The position numbers and the translations under genes were made by a program. Source: Candidatus Manganitrophus morganii (GTDB lineage Bacteria > Nitrospirota > Nitrospiria > SBBL01 > Manganitrophaceae). Taken from it: a stretch of DNA of 64,000 nt. The notes below the pieces were generated by a model. It ran no database searches. It saw only the letters and a program-made list of their open reading frames with translations, and had not been told where the DNA came from. The stretch is from NCBI GenBank assembly GCA_021651055.1, contig JAJHOH010000001.1:2666001-2730000 (forward strand). Reading direction: 5' to 3'. Shown here in pieces: positions 1 to 8,422 of this stretch; the stretch's first letter is position 1, and every line of letters starts with the position of its first letter.

Positions 1-1
1 T

Positions 2-307
2 CGAGAGATGACCCGCTGGCGGATCGAGGTGGATGCCCGCAAGAAGGGGCTCCGCGAGATTAACCCCTCGATTATCGATGCAAAATACAGTGAATGGGCG
101 CAGCTTTCCCGGAATGTCGAGCGACATCACGCCTGGGATGCTGATGCGGAGGGCCGAATCGCCCGCATCCCCTCTTTCGTCCGGGGAACGGTGATCAAGG
201 AGATTGAATCGTACGCCAATGAGAAGGGAATCGGCCGGATCACCATCGAGATCCTCGATCAAGTCACCGAGCGGTGGGCGGAAGCGATGCGGTCGCAAGG
301 TTTCTAG
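2..307 (+). CDS. PCP_red-module protein, C-terminal part (5' truncated by window edge)
   Basis: The frame is open to the left window edge, so this is probably the tail of a longer protein; the ATG at 8 may be internal. Residues from about 40 of the ATG-started form match the protochlorophyllide-reductase-like C-terminal module (PCP_red): a Trp, then AEGRIARIPSFVRG, then an amphipathic helix ending in ITIEILDQV. The same pattern recurs at the end of the radical SAM protein downstream and four times in the next gene. PCP_red is best known from the C-terminus of BchB/ChlB; elsewhere it is uncharacterised. The catalytic part of this protein, if any, lies outside the window. A 156-base gap with no clear terminator separates it from the next gene. 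Confidence 0.7.
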   Translation, partial: REMTRWRIEVDARKKGLREINPSIIDAKYSEWAQLSRNVERHHAWDADAEGRIARIPSFVRGTVIKEIESYANEKGIGRITIEILDQVTERWAEAMRSQGF

Positions 308-463
308 TCGCCTGTCCATGAACGGCCACCTGCTACGTTCTCGGTCGCTCGGCAATCCTCATGTACCACACAGTACATTCCGGTTGCCTCGCTCCCTGCG
401 GCCTTGCATCTGGCCATTCCTGAACAGGCTTACTGTTTTGTATTTTCATTAGAGATTCTTTCA

Positions 464-1861
464 ATGGCACATCAAGCGTACTCCGTTTCATGGAACCTCA
501 CCCAGCGCTGCAATCTCTTCTGCACCCACTGCTACATGAGTGCCTTTCCCCACGCCGATATCTCGCACGACTTCACAACCGAAGAGTGCTTCAAGGTCAT
601 CGACGACATGGCGAAGGTCAACCCGAATCTCTTCCTGATCCTGACCGGAGGGGAGCCGCTTGTCCGAAAAGACATCTTCGACATCGCCTCGTATGCTTCC
701 GACAAGGGCTTTACCTGTGTTCTCGGCACCAACGGCGTCTTGCTCGGTGAGCGGGAAGCAAGACGGATGCGCGAGAGCGGCCTGCAAGGGGCCTCGATCA
801 GCCTCGATTCGGTCGATCCGCAACGGCACGACAACTTCCGTCAGCTGGCCGGATCGTGGAAGTCGGCGCTCCGCGGCATTGAGCATCTCAAAGCGGAAGG
901 GCTCGATTTTTCCCTGCACATGAGTGTGATGTCGTGGAACGTCTCCGAAATTCCGCCGATGATCGAGCTCGCGCGCAACATCGGGGCGAAGGTTCTTAAC
1001 TTTTTCTTTCTCGTCCAGACCGGCCGCGGCGAAAACCTGATTGATATCCGTCCCAGCCAGTATCGGGAGATCCTGACCTATCTCGCGCGGGCGCAGGGGG
1101 TCGGTGCCAAGGAAAACAATCCGAGCCTCTTCCAAAATTTTGATGACCCCTGGACCTCCTCCGCCGGGCAGCTGGGCGATCTGATCCTTCGGGCCAAATG
1201 CGCCCCGCATTTCCGCAAGATCATCTATGAGCTCGATCCGAATTCTCCCTTGTTAAAAAATTATGCGCAGGGGAGCTGCCCCGCCGGCAAGCATTATTGC
1301 CGGATCACACCGGAAGGGGACATCACCCCCTGTCCGTACATGCCGGTCTCGGCGGGAAATCTTCGGAGGCAGACCTTTGACGAAATATGGAATACCTCTC
1401 CCATTTTAAATGATCTGCGCGAGCCGCAGCTCGGTGGGCGATGCGGAGAGTGCGAGTTCTCTCAGATTTGCGGCGGCTGCCGCTGCCGTGCGTATGCCGT
1501 GAACGGCAGCTACCTGGCGGAAGATCCCGCCTGCGATTATCAGCCGGGGCAATATGGGGGAAAACGAATCGAGCTTCCGGCGGAGCAGACCTTTGGGTTC
1601 GAGGCGAAGTTTACCTTGAACTGGTCGATCGCGGCAAAAGAGCGTCTCAACAGGCTTCCTTCCTTCGCAAGGGGAATGGTGGCGAGCAGTGTGGAGCGGT
1701 ATGCGACCGAACACCAGATTGATCTGATCACCCCGGAGGTGATGCAGAAGGTCAAGGAGGAGGCCGAAGTCCGTCTCGGGAGGAGCTTCAAATTTTCCGA
1801 ATTCACCCGAACGGTTCCGGAGAAGACATCGGCCATTGGTAAAGATCTCTTCCCCGGTTAA
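464..1861 (+). CDS. Radical SAM/SPASM protein (NirJ/AhbC/AhbD-like) with C-terminal PCP_red module
   Basis: Residues 16-23 give the CxxxCxxC motif (CNLFCTHC) that binds the SAM-cleaving 4Fe-4S cluster, followed by the GGEP motif. The C-terminal SPASM region (about residues 275-375) has CPAG, PCPYMP, GN, IW and CGECEF..CGGCRCRAYA, the layout of tetrapyrrole-modifying radical SAM enzymes (NirJ, AhbC, AhbD). The last 60 or so residues form a PCP_red module (RLNRLPSFARG). I chose the ATG at 464: the upstream in-frame codons to 404 show no family similarity. Seen: all motifs. Inferred: the substrate is a haem or related tetrapyrrole, because both the SPASM type and PCP_red point to tetrapyrrole chemistry. 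A peptide-modifying role cannot be excluded. The next gene starts 23 bases downstream and also carries PCP_red modules, so they are probably co-transcribed. Confidence 0.85.
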   Translation: MAHQAYSVSWNLTQRCNLFCTHCYMSAFPHADISHDFTTEECFKVIDDMAKVNPNLFLILTGGEPLVRKDIFDIASYASDKGFTCVLGTNGVLLGEREARRMRESGLQGASISLDSVDPQRHDNFRQLAGSWKSALRGIEHLKAEGLDFSLHMSVMSWNVSEIPPMIELARNIGAKVLNFFFLVQTGRGENLIDIRPSQYREILTYLARAQGVGAKENNPSLFQNFDDPWTSSAGQLGDLILRAKCAPHFRKIIYELDPNSPLLKNYAQGSCPAGKHYCRITPEGDITPCPYMPVSAGNLRRQTFDEIWNTSPILNDLREPQLGGRCGECEFSQICGGCRCRAYAVNGSYLAEDPACDYQPGQYGGKRIELPAEQTFGFEAKFTLNWSIAAKERLNRLPSFARGMVASSVERYATEHQIDLITPEVMQKVKEEAEVRLGRSFKFSEFTRTVPEKTSAIGKDLFPG

Positions 1862-1884
1862 TTTTAAGAATTTGAGGTCATGAT

Positions 1885-2871
1885 ATGGGAAATGCAAATG
1901 AAAACGAAATCACCTGGACGCCGGACGCGGAAGATCGCCTGAAAAAAGCGCCTTTCTTTCTACGGGGGATGGTCCGCAAGCTCTCCGAGAAAAAAGCGCG
2001 GGAGCTCGGAATCACCACCATCACCGAAGAGGTCCTCGCCGGATTTAAAGATAAGATGATGAACCCGATGGCCGGCGCCGGGACCGGCGCGGCGCACAAG
2101 GCGGCGGGGGTCGAGACGAAGCCATTGGCCTGGACGCGCGAAGCGCAGGAGCGCCTTGAGACAGTTCCGGAGTTCATGCGGGCGATGATCAAGCAGATCG
2201 CGGAGGAGGTTGCTCTGGAGCGGGGGCATCTCGAAGTCGACCTGGCCCTTTTGGAAAAAGCGGAGGCGTTGGGAGATGAACCTCAGGAAGAAGCGCATCC
2301 GGAGCTTCCTTGGACCGATGCGGCGAAGGTCCGCCTTGATCAGAAGATCGCCGAATCTCCCGAGATGGCCCGGGATTTCGTCCGGACGATGTTGAAGAAT
2401 GACGCGGAGGATCTGGCGCGGGAGTTGGGGATCGCGCGGATCGACATGGCGGCGCTGACCCAGATTTGGGACGCGCCGCGCGCCGACGTGACCTGGACTG
2501 AAGAAGCCCACAAGCGGTTGATGACCTCGCCCGATTTTGTCCGAAGCGGAATCAAGAAAGCGGCCGAGCGCCGCGCCCGCAAGATGGGGGTCACCACCGT
2601 GACTTCAGAGCTGTTGACCAAGTTCCGCAATGAAGCGATGATGAAAGCGATGAAGCGGCTTCGCGCCTTCGGATACGATGAAATGACCTTCGACGCCTTC
2701 GAAGATGCGAAAGAGAAGATCCGCCGTCTCAAAGACAACACCGAAGCGTCGAAGCGATTGGATGATATAAAAGATTATATGGGAAAACGGGGGAAGGTCG
2801 GTCTCATCGATGAAGAGATGCTTCAGAAGATGAAGGACTACCTCAAAGACCCGACAAAAAAGGAGATGTAA
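1885..2871 (+). CDS. Tandem PCP_red repeat protein (four modules)
   Basis: A 328-residue, charged, predicted soluble protein made almost wholly of four PCP_red-like modules starting near residues 6, 75, 135 and 205. Each begins with W-T-x-x-A and continues R-L, then F/M-x-R-x-x-(I/V), a Lys/Glu-rich helix and a T-E-x-L or equivalent segment (WTPDAEDRLKKAPFFLRG, WTREAQERLETVPEFMRA, WTDAAKVRLDQ, WTEEAHKRLMTSPDFVRS). The third is more divergent. The C-terminal 90 residues are helical and Lys-rich. No enzymatic domain, signal peptide or membrane segment is visible. It lies directly behind the radical SAM gene, which carries one copy of the same module, so a scaffold or tetrapyrrole-carrier role for that enzyme is plausible but unproven. 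Confidence 0.75.
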   Translation: MGNANENEITWTPDAEDRLKKAPFFLRGMVRKLSEKKARELGITTITEEVLAGFKDKMMNPMAGAGTGAAHKAAGVETKPLAWTREAQERLETVPEFMRAMIKQIAEEVALERGHLEVDLALLEKAEALGDEPQEEAHPELPWTDAAKVRLDQKIAESPEMARDFVRTMLKNDAEDLARELGIARIDMAALTQIWDAPRADVTWTEEAHKRLMTSPDFVRSGIKKAAERRARKMGVTTVTSELLTKFRNEAMMKAMKRLRAFGYDEMTFDAFEDAKEKIRRLKDNTEASKRLDDIKDYMGKRGKVGLIDEEMLQKMKDYLKDPTKKEM

Positions 2872-2925
2872 TGTCGTGGGGCGTTTGTCGCCTCACTCCT
2901 CACCCCTCACGTTACTTCGGTGTAA

Positions 2926-3390
2926 ATGAATTTCTTCGCTGTCCTCAATCACTGGCTTCATCTGATCTCCGTCGTCATCTGGGTGGGGGGAGCGGCTTTT
3001 CTGGTTTTTGTCGCCGCGCCCCTGCTCAAAACGGGAGACCCCTCTTACGATTTCCTGAAAGGGGTCAACCATCGATTCCGTCGCATCGTTGGTCCGCTTC
3101 TCTTCATCTTGGTTGTCACCGGCGGGATCAATTTCGGGGTCCGGACCAAAGGATATGAATTCGTCCCTCCCGGTTATATCTCTGCGCTGGGGGTGAAGGT
3201 CTTTCTGTTCGCCGCGATTGCCTCGATTTATTTCTTCAGTATTCTTCGTTCTCGTTATAAAGATGAGCAGGATGAGAGACCGAGAGAGAATCAACCGGCC
3301 CTTCCCGAATTTGTAAACACCCGATTGACGCTGATTATCGGACTCATTATCATCTTCCTCGCCTCGATGTTAAGGCAGTGGAAGTTTTAG
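2926..3390 (+). CDS. CopD-family-like integral membrane protein
   Basis: A 154-residue protein with four predicted transmembrane helices (about 6-27, 45-63, 77-99, 131-149). The first helix has NHWLHLISVVIWVGG, with the His and the W-x-G-G typical of CopD/DUF2269-like membrane proteins; helix 2 is preceded by RFRRIVGP and followed by TGGIN. These families include copper-resistance CopD and HemJ-like haem-binding proteins, so metal or haem binding through the conserved His is possible. No cytoplasmic enzymatic domain is seen. It follows the PCP_red genes by 54 bases in the same direction and may belong to the same transcription unit. The ribosome-binding site is weak, so the start is moderately sure. 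Confidence 0.65.
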   Translation: MNFFAVLNHWLHLISVVIWVGGAAFLVFVAAPLLKTGDPSYDFLKGVNHRFRRIVGPLLFILVVTGGINFGVRTKGYEFVPPGYISALGVKVFLFAAIASIYFFSILRSRYKDEQDERPRENQPALPEFVNTRLTLIIGLIIIFLASMLRQWKF

Positions 3391-3476
3391 AGTGTGGCGT
3401 CGCGCCGATTCCGTCGCTCTCTCCCACCCGTCGGGTTTTCCGAGCGCTTTTTCTCTCTTTTATATAAAAGGTGTTT

Positions 3477-4088
3477 ATGGTTGACCGGTTTCGGGTGAAT
3501 CGGGGAGGCTTCAAACCGCTCTGGAGGGGAGCCTTCTGTGCGGGAATGCTGCTTTTGATGCTCCGTCCGCCTGATCTGCATGCGATTCATTTTGTCATCA
3601 ACAGCAATGAGCGTATTCAACGAGAACATGGCCCGCTGAAATTGGGGATGGCCCTTCCCGATTTTCTTCAAGCGGTCAAAAGCAAGGAGGCAGCGTTAGA
3701 AATTGGACAGTTTGAGGAAGAAAAACGCTTCCATGCCGATCCCGCTCTTTTTGCGCCGGCCGCTTCCGGTGTTCTTGCCGATTTTTTTAAGGGGCAGCTT
3801 TTTCGAATTGAGATCAACTATCGCCCTGTCGATAAGGAATCGAGCGCCGTAGAAGAGCTGAAAGCGCAGATCACCGCGCGTTATGGACCTCCCCGGATCA
3901 ATTCCCTTCCCGGAACCGATTTATTCTTCTGGGATGACGGAAAGACCCGCCTGATTTTGGAGAGAGATGAATTGGAGGAAGGGATCGGTTATTCGACCAC
4001 CTACCTCGATGATGATCTTTTTCATCAGGCAAGTCACGATCGGGTAAAGAAAGAGACCGATGGAAAATCATCCTATGGACGCAAATGA
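3477..4088 (+). CDS. Hypothetical exported protein
   Basis: I recognise no family. The start is ATG 3477, behind AAAAGGTG; a GTG at 3471 in the same frame overlaps that site and is less likely. The N-terminus has a basic stretch and then a hydrophobic segment (about residues 18-35, ending near LHA), which reads as a signal peptide. The mature part of about 165 residues is mixed alpha/beta, with EELKAQITARYGPP followed by a W-D-D-G-K-T-R strand, reminiscent of small periplasmic proteins that compare substrate-length segments; no Cys or clear catalytic motif is visible. It is separated by 86 bases from the CopD-like gene. An AT-rich gap follows. Confidence 0.6.
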   Translation: MVDRFRVNRGGFKPLWRGAFCAGMLLLMLRPPDLHAIHFVINSNERIQREHGPLKLGMALPDFLQAVKSKEAALEIGQFEEEKRFHADPALFAPAASGVLADFFKGQLFRIEINYRPVDKESSAVEELKAQITARYGPPRINSLPGTDLFFWDDGKTRLILERDELEEGIGYSTTYLDDDLFHQASHDRVKKETDGKSSYGRK

Positions 4089-4125
4089 GTCACCCTTTTT
4101 CTTGATTGGAAGGGGTTTCCCCACG

Positions 4126-4159
4126 TTTTCCACAGAATATGTGTATAAACTGTGGATAA
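4126..4159 (+). other. Pair of inward-facing DnaA-box-like sites
   Basis: TTTTCCACA at 4126-4134 and TGTGGATAA at 4151-4159 (the exact complement of TTATCCACA) face each other across 16 AT-rich bases, within the AT-rich gap 4089-4248. One box is perfect and one has a single mismatch to the bacterial consensus. No dnaA, dnaN, parA or gidA gene lies nearby, and no third box was found, so calling this an origin is not supported. DnaA titration or regulation of a neighbouring gene is possible, as is chance. Confidence 0.4.
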
Positions 4160-4248
4160 AATTGTTCCGAACGTCATATTTAACGCGTCTTTCCGGCTTG
4201 AAAAGAAGATTGCTCAAAAATTAGGCATTAACTTTCATTTATATTTCA

Positions 4249-4482
4249 ATGCCTTATGTCTATTTTGGGGGCCACTTCGGGTTTCTTCGTAAAAGTCGCC
4301 AAATGAGGCCTTTAGATAGAGCACTATATGTTGAAAAGCGGGGGAAAAGAACACCATATATGGTTTTGGAGGAATTCAGAAGAGATCCATCCGCTTCAAA
4401 AAAATGGATCGAGAAAATGAACCGAAGGGTTTCTTGCCTTGTTGAAGGCAAAGGTTGTGAAATCCATTTAGATATGGTATAA
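4249..4482 (+). CDS. Small hypothetical protein (77 aa)
   Basis: An ORF in an AT-rich stretch that ends 10 bases before the PilZ gene. The product is basic, starts MPYVYFGGHFGFL and has a helical, Lys/Arg-rich middle and two Cys near the end. I do not recognise it. No good ribosome-binding site precedes the ATG, and base composition differs from neighbouring genes. It may be a small recently acquired gene, or not coding. The tight spacing to the PilZ gene is the best argument for it. Confidence 0.35.
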   Translation: MPYVYFGGHFGFLRKSRQMRPLDRALYVEKRGKRTPYMVLEEFRRDPSASKKWIEKMNRRVSCLVEGKGCEIHLDMV

Positions 4483-4492
4483 GGTCAAAGTT

Positions 4493-4849
4493 ATGGAGAA
4501 GCGTCGGCATTCACGCATTCCTTTTTTCGGCAAAGCAAAGATCTCCACGGCCGTACGACCGGTCGAGGTCATGATCAGCAACATTAGCCTCGGCGGTCTC
4601 CTCTTTCATTCCAAAAAAGACTTTGAACTCGGCAAGGAGATGGTCATTCAGATCAAAGGAACCCATCGAGGAAAAGAGTTCGAGGAAAAGGTGACCGGGA
4701 GAATCGTGGCGGTTCACCGAGGCAGCGCCGGCAATTCCTTTGGGCTTCAATTCGGCGCTTATCTTGACGAGTCGCGTCAGCCGTTCCTCCTTGCTTCCGT
4801 GACGGGGAGCCGAAAAAAAGGAATCACCTCCTTTTTAAGGGATAACTGA
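4493..4849 (+). CDS. PilZ-domain protein (c-di-GMP effector)
   Basis: A single-domain PilZ protein of 118 residues. The RxxxR motif is RRHSR at residues 3-7, and the DxSxxG-equivalent is NISLGG at about residues 30-35, where Asn replaces the usual Asp. Both motifs bind cyclic di-GMP in this family; the beta-barrel strands follow (MVIQIKG, EEKVTGRIVAV, SFGLQF). A full GGDEF-EAL protein is encoded at 12722-14839. The target of this effector cannot be told from context; type IV pilus genes (pilT, 55799) are far away. Length is normal for stand-alone PilZ proteins. Confidence 0.8.
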   Translation: MEKRRHSRIPFFGKAKISTAVRPVEVMISNISLGGLLFHSKKDFELGKEMVIQIKGTHRGKEFEEKVTGRIVAVHRGSAGNSFGLQFGAYLDESRQPFLLASVTGSRKKGITSFLRDN

Positions 4850-4954
4850 TCCTCCATCCCAGAGACTGCCCGATCATCCTGCGGATCGGTCTCGCACGGC
4901 TCTCCTCTTGTTGTCGTCAGGGACGATAAGAGACCTCCTCATAGGAATCGAACC

Positions 4955-5356
4955 ATGTATCAAAAGTGGTTTTCTCTCCTCCTCCTCTTTTTGTTTTTCG
5001 GCTGTGCTCCGATGGCGGCCCGTGTCGCCCTTCCTCAATCGACTGTTCCCTACGACCGCGCCTGGCAGGTCGCCCTCAATACCAGCCTGAACTATTACGA
5101 ACGGATCGCCGTCGAGGATAAAGAGGGGGGATTTTTTCAGACCGCCTGGAATATCGAAAAGAGCGGTTTGAACATCGGAATCCCGGTGAGACGCAACCGT
5201 TTAATCGGCCATGTCGCCAGCAAATCTCCTTTTCGCCTCCATCTCACCCTGGAGGTGGAAGCCTTCTCGATGGAGTTGGGGCGATGGGTAAAAGAGACGA
5301 ATGACCCGCTCCTGGCCCAGATTTCCCAAGACATGAGCTCCAAGCTTCAGTTCTGA
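4955..5356 (+). CDS. Small lipoprotein
   Basis: The N-terminus is a lipoprotein signal: a Leu/Phe-rich hydrophobic segment ending in the lipobox LFFGC, with Cys17 as the lipid-attached residue. The mature part of about 115 residues contains VPYDRAWQVALN, a motif seen in BamC/NlpB-like and other small envelope lipoproteins in which an N-terminal helix is followed by a short alpha/beta domain. Function is unknown; outer-membrane anchoring in the periplasm is the likely location. ComM follows by 33 bases on the same strand but is a cytoplasmic DNA-processing factor, so shared function is not implied. Confidence 0.6.
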   Translation: MYQKWFSLLLLFLFFGCAPMAARVALPQSTVPYDRAWQVALNTSLNYYERIAVEDKEGGFFQTAWNIEKSGLNIGIPVRRNRLIGHVASKSPFRLHLTLEVEAFSMELGRWVKETNDPLLAQISQDMSSKLQF

Positions 5357-5389
5357 CGTGCCCGCTCGACCCCACCCGAGGGTCCGATC

Positions 5390-6922
5390 ATGCTCTCAAA
5401 GATCTTCAGTGCCGTCCTGTATGGAATCGAGGCCCAGCCGATCGACGTGGAGGTCGATCTATCTCAGGGCCTTCCGCTGCTGAATATCGTCGGCCTTCCC
5501 GACCTTGCGGTCAAAGAGAGCAAAGACCGCGTCCGCTCCGCCATCAAGAACACCGGCTTCCACTTTCCCATCAAGAAAATCACGATCAACTTGGCCCCGG
5601 CCGATCTTAAGAAAGAAGGCGCCGCCTTCGATCTGCCGATGGCGCTCGGCATTCTCGCCGCCGACGGGGTGCTGAAAGAAGACCGGCTCGGCCATTACCT
5701 GATCGTCGGAGAGTTGTCGCTCGACGGCCGGATCAAGGAGATCAAGGGGACATTGGCGATGGCGATCTTGGCGAAGCGGGCCGGAAAGCGCGGCCTGGTC
5801 GTGCCCGCGAAAAACGGTCCCGAAGCGGCGGTCGTCTCTGGAATCGAAGTCCTCGGGGTCGAGACGCTTCCGCAGGTGGTCGAATTCCTCAACGGCCAGC
5901 TTCCCCTCTCGCCGGTCGAGACCCCCCTCTCCCCCCTCTTTGCCGAGCAGGCGCTTTATGCAGAGGATTTTTCAGAGGTCCGCGGCCAGGCGCACGCGAA
6001 GCGGGCGTTGGAGATCGCGGCCGCCGGCGGCCACAACATTTTGATGGTCGGTCCCCCCGGCTCCGGAAAAACGATGCTCGCGAAGCGTTTCCCGACGATC
6101 CTTCCGAACATGAGCTTCGAGGAGTCGCTGGAGACGACGCTGGTTCACAGCATCTTCGGTCTTCTCACCGAGAAGCCGTTGATCGTCGCCCGCCCCTTCC
6201 GCTCCCCGCACCATACCGTCTCCGACGCCGGCTTGATCGGCGGCGGGCAACTCCCGCGGCCCGGCGAGGTGAGCCTGGCCCACAACGGGGTTCTTTTTTT
6301 GGATGAGCTGCCGGAGTTTAAGCGCAACGTCTTGGAGGTATTACGGCAGCCCTTGGAGGAAGGAAGGGTCACAATCGCGCGCGCGAGCGCATCGTTGACT
6401 TATCCGTCACAGTTCATGTTGGTGGCGGCAATGAATCCCTGCCCCTGCGGTTACCTGACCGATCCCACCCGAAGCTGCTCCTGCACGCCGGTCGCGATCC
6501 AGCGCTACCGCGCCAAGGTCTCCGGCCCCTTGCTCGACCGGATCGACCTGCATATCGAAGTCCCCGCCGTTCCGTTCCGCGATCTGACGACCGAGACCCA
6601 AGATGAAAGCTCCGAGATCATCCGCAAGCGGGTCCTCGCCGCGCGCGAGGTCCAGCGGGCGCGCTATGAGAAGGATGGAATCCGCTGCAATGCGCAGTTG
6701 CGGCCGAGACAGATCAAGAAATACTGTCCGATCGACGAGCCTTCCCGGCGCTTGGTGGAGATGGCGATGGAGCGGCTGGGTCTCTCCGCCCGCGCGTACA
6801 ATCGCATTTTAAAAGTGGCCCGCTCGATCGCCGACCTGGAGCAGCGCGAGCGGATCTCGGCGACCGACATCGCCGAGGCGGTGCAATACCGGAGCTTGGA
6901 TCGGAAGACGTTCGGGGGGTAA
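5390..6922 (+). CDS. comM: YifB/ComM family Mg-chelatase-like AAA+ ATPase
   Basis: 510 residues, the normal length for ComM. The N-terminal third is the Lon-protease-like fold (residues 1-175, with VVGLPDLAVKESKDRVRSA). The AAA+ core has Walker A GPPGSGKT near residue 223, the RSPHHT...GGG signature of the family, Walker B LFLDELPEF, and a zinc-binding-like CPCGY...CSC insert. The C-terminal lid has ARAYNRILKVARSIADL. ComM proteins are hexameric branch-migration helicases that extend incorporation of DNA during natural transformation. No other competence gene is in the window, though pilT at 55799 may serve DNA uptake as well as motility. Confidence 0.93.
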   Translation: MLSKIFSAVLYGIEAQPIDVEVDLSQGLPLLNIVGLPDLAVKESKDRVRSAIKNTGFHFPIKKITINLAPADLKKEGAAFDLPMALGILAADGVLKEDRLGHYLIVGELSLDGRIKEIKGTLAMAILAKRAGKRGLVVPAKNGPEAAVVSGIEVLGVETLPQVVEFLNGQLPLSPVETPLSPLFAEQALYAEDFSEVRGQAHAKRALEIAAAGGHNILMVGPPGSGKTMLAKRFPTILPNMSFEESLETTLVHSIFGLLTEKPLIVARPFRSPHHTVSDAGLIGGGQLPRPGEVSLAHNGVLFLDELPEFKRNVLEVLRQPLEEGRVTIARASASLTYPSQFMLVAAMNPCPCGYLTDPTRSCSCTPVAIQRYRAKVSGPLLDRIDLHIEVPAVPFRDLTTETQDESSEIIRKRVLAAREVQRARYEKDGIRCNAQLRPRQIKKYCPIDEPSRRLVEMAMERLGLSARAYNRILKVARSIADLEQRERISATDIAEAVQYRSLDRKTFGG

Positions 6923-6958
6923 GAAAAGGTTGCATTTAATGTTCGTGGGAGGGGAGCA

Positions 6959-8203
6959 TTACCCTTCGTCGAACATCAAACCCTTTACCGGATTGTCGAT
7001 CTGATAGAGGTAACGCCGCGTTTGATCTTGGCAAACCGATTTCAGCTCCTCGTCTCTCATCGTTTGGCAGGCGACCTTCAACGCCTCCGCCCGCTCATGG
7101 CCCTTCTTTCGAAGGAAGAGGCCGCTGACGCAAAGTTTTCGATCGGTTGCATTTCCGTACTGACAGGTAAAATTGACCTCTTTGGGATGCGCAGCGATGT
7201 AAGAATGGCCATAGGCGCCCGCCGCGTAAAAGCAACTCAGGCGGGACTTCCCCTTTAATCCGGCGCATTGGAGGGCGACGGCATCGATTTGGCGAAGCGC
7301 GGTCGGGCGTCCCAAAAAGAAATGAAGACAGGAGCTCGGCCACTGCGTGTTATTGAGGCAAAAATCCATCTCCGCTTCCCATTTTTCTCCCGTGGCATTC
7401 TGTGCCAACTTCTTCTGAATCTCCTCGCGCAGTTCCATGAAAAGACCCGACTGGCAATAATACTGCATGGCGGCCTCCTCGAAAAGGGTGCAGTACTCTT
7501 TTGCCGTCGGGACGTTCTGGGCGATGTTGGCGAAGGCATGTCCCACCGCATGGGCGCAATTCCCGCGATAAAAGTCCTCCATGACGGTGGAGTCCTCTTT
7601 ACAGAGCTGGTGGACATCTTGTTTCAGCCGCTCGGTCTCCGGGGTGAGCCCCCCCTCGTTCAGAGAAAAATCGGCCTGCTCGATCTGATAGTCTGAGAAG
7701 TGGGCCTTCAGGACCCCATGAAGACAGGCATAAGTGCAGGCATCCTGACAAAGCTGAAAAGAGGTCTCCAGATTGTTGGTCCGCTCGCGGATAATGCTTC
7801 CGAGGGCGTGGAGCTCGCCATGGCAGAAGGGGTTTTGACCTTGAATGTGCTCCACGATCCTTCTGACGCCGAGATCGTCGATGAACTCCAGATAAATCGA
7901 TCGCTCCGTCCTCGTTTTAATCTGCTCTAACGCGGTGATGAACTCTCTCATCCGAAGGTTTTGTTCCTGCCCCCGAAGTCTTCCCAGCCAGAGAGGATGA
8001 TTCCGAATGGTTTCTTGATCTCCGAATCGGGATGGAGTCATCTCCCCGTCATCGGCCATTCCATGCGTCATTTCATGGGTTACTTCGTGCTCGATCGCAT
8101 CCATCGTCGACTCTTCTGCTGAAATCGAGAGGCTCCAGAATGAAGCCAACCCCAACCCGACCAGAGTCGCCAAAACAGTGAACTTCGAAAGTTTCAAAAG
8201 CAT
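6959..8203 (-). CDS. Secreted Cys/His-rich protein, paralog A
   Basis: 414 residues with a signal peptide (about 1-29, ending near SISA). The mature protein has about 16 Cys, many set in short repeated Cys-His-Gly units: CHGELHALG, CTYACLHGV, NCAHAVGHAF, YYCQSGLF, SCLHFFLG. There is no CxxCH, so it is not a c-type cytochrome. The units are spaced like helical repeats, suggesting a disulfide-stapled or metal-binding alpha-solenoid; similar C-x-H-G/G-H repeats occur in proteins of unknown function elsewhere. The start has AAAGGAT behind it. The next gene upstream is a close paralog in the same direction, with a 219-base gap between them. Residues about 124-253 are encoded by DNA identical to the paralog. 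Function unknown. Confidence 0.8.
   Translation of the reverse strand: MLLKLSKFTVLATLVGLGLASFWSLSISAEESTMDAIEHEVTHEMTHGMADDGEMTPSRFGDQETIRNHPLWLGRLRGQEQNLRMREFITALEQIKTRTERSIYLEFIDDLGVRRIVEHIQGQNPFCHGELHALGSIIRERTNNLETSFQLCQDACTYACLHGVLKAHFSDYQIEQADFSLNEGGLTPETERLKQDVHQLCKEDSTVMEDFYRGNCAHAVGHAFANIAQNVPTAKEYCTLFEEAAMQYYCQSGLFMELREEIQKKLAQNATGEKWEAEMDFCLNNTQWPSSCLHFFLGRPTALRQIDAVALQCAGLKGKSRLSCFYAAGAYGHSYIAAHPKEVNFTCQYGNATDRKLCVSGLFLRKKGHERAEALKVACQTMRDEELKSVCQDQTRRYLYQIDNPVKGLMFDEG
7443..7835. repeat. 393-bp direct repeat, copy 1 (inside paralog A)
   Basis: Reading line by line against 8907-9299 (offset 1464) I found no mismatch over 393 bases. The first differences are at 7442/8906 and 7836/9300. 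Outside this block the two genes differ clearly, including at silent positions. Confidence 0.92.
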
Positions 8204-8422
8204 AGAGATCCTTTATTTTTCAAAGTAATATTACGAAACATGAATGGATCGGAAAAGAGGGAGAAGAGAAACCTTTAACGAGAGAGGGAAAGCCATTCCG
8301 CAGGATGTATTATCGTTGAGGACTGATTTCATTCATAAATCATAGCTAAGATAACCCGGTCATTTTGTTTTTGTCAATAAAAAATAGCGCTGCTCTGCTT
8401 TCGAGGCATCACGAGAAATGCA

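Noticed and set aside
488-1210. Long minus-strand ORF (240 aa)
   Set aside because: It lies opposite the radical SAM gene, has Arg/Asp/Gly-biased sequence and no family resemblance; a shadow of the GC-rich coding strand.
4126-4159. Chromosomal origin of replication
   Set aside because: Only two boxes and none of the usual origin genes nearby.
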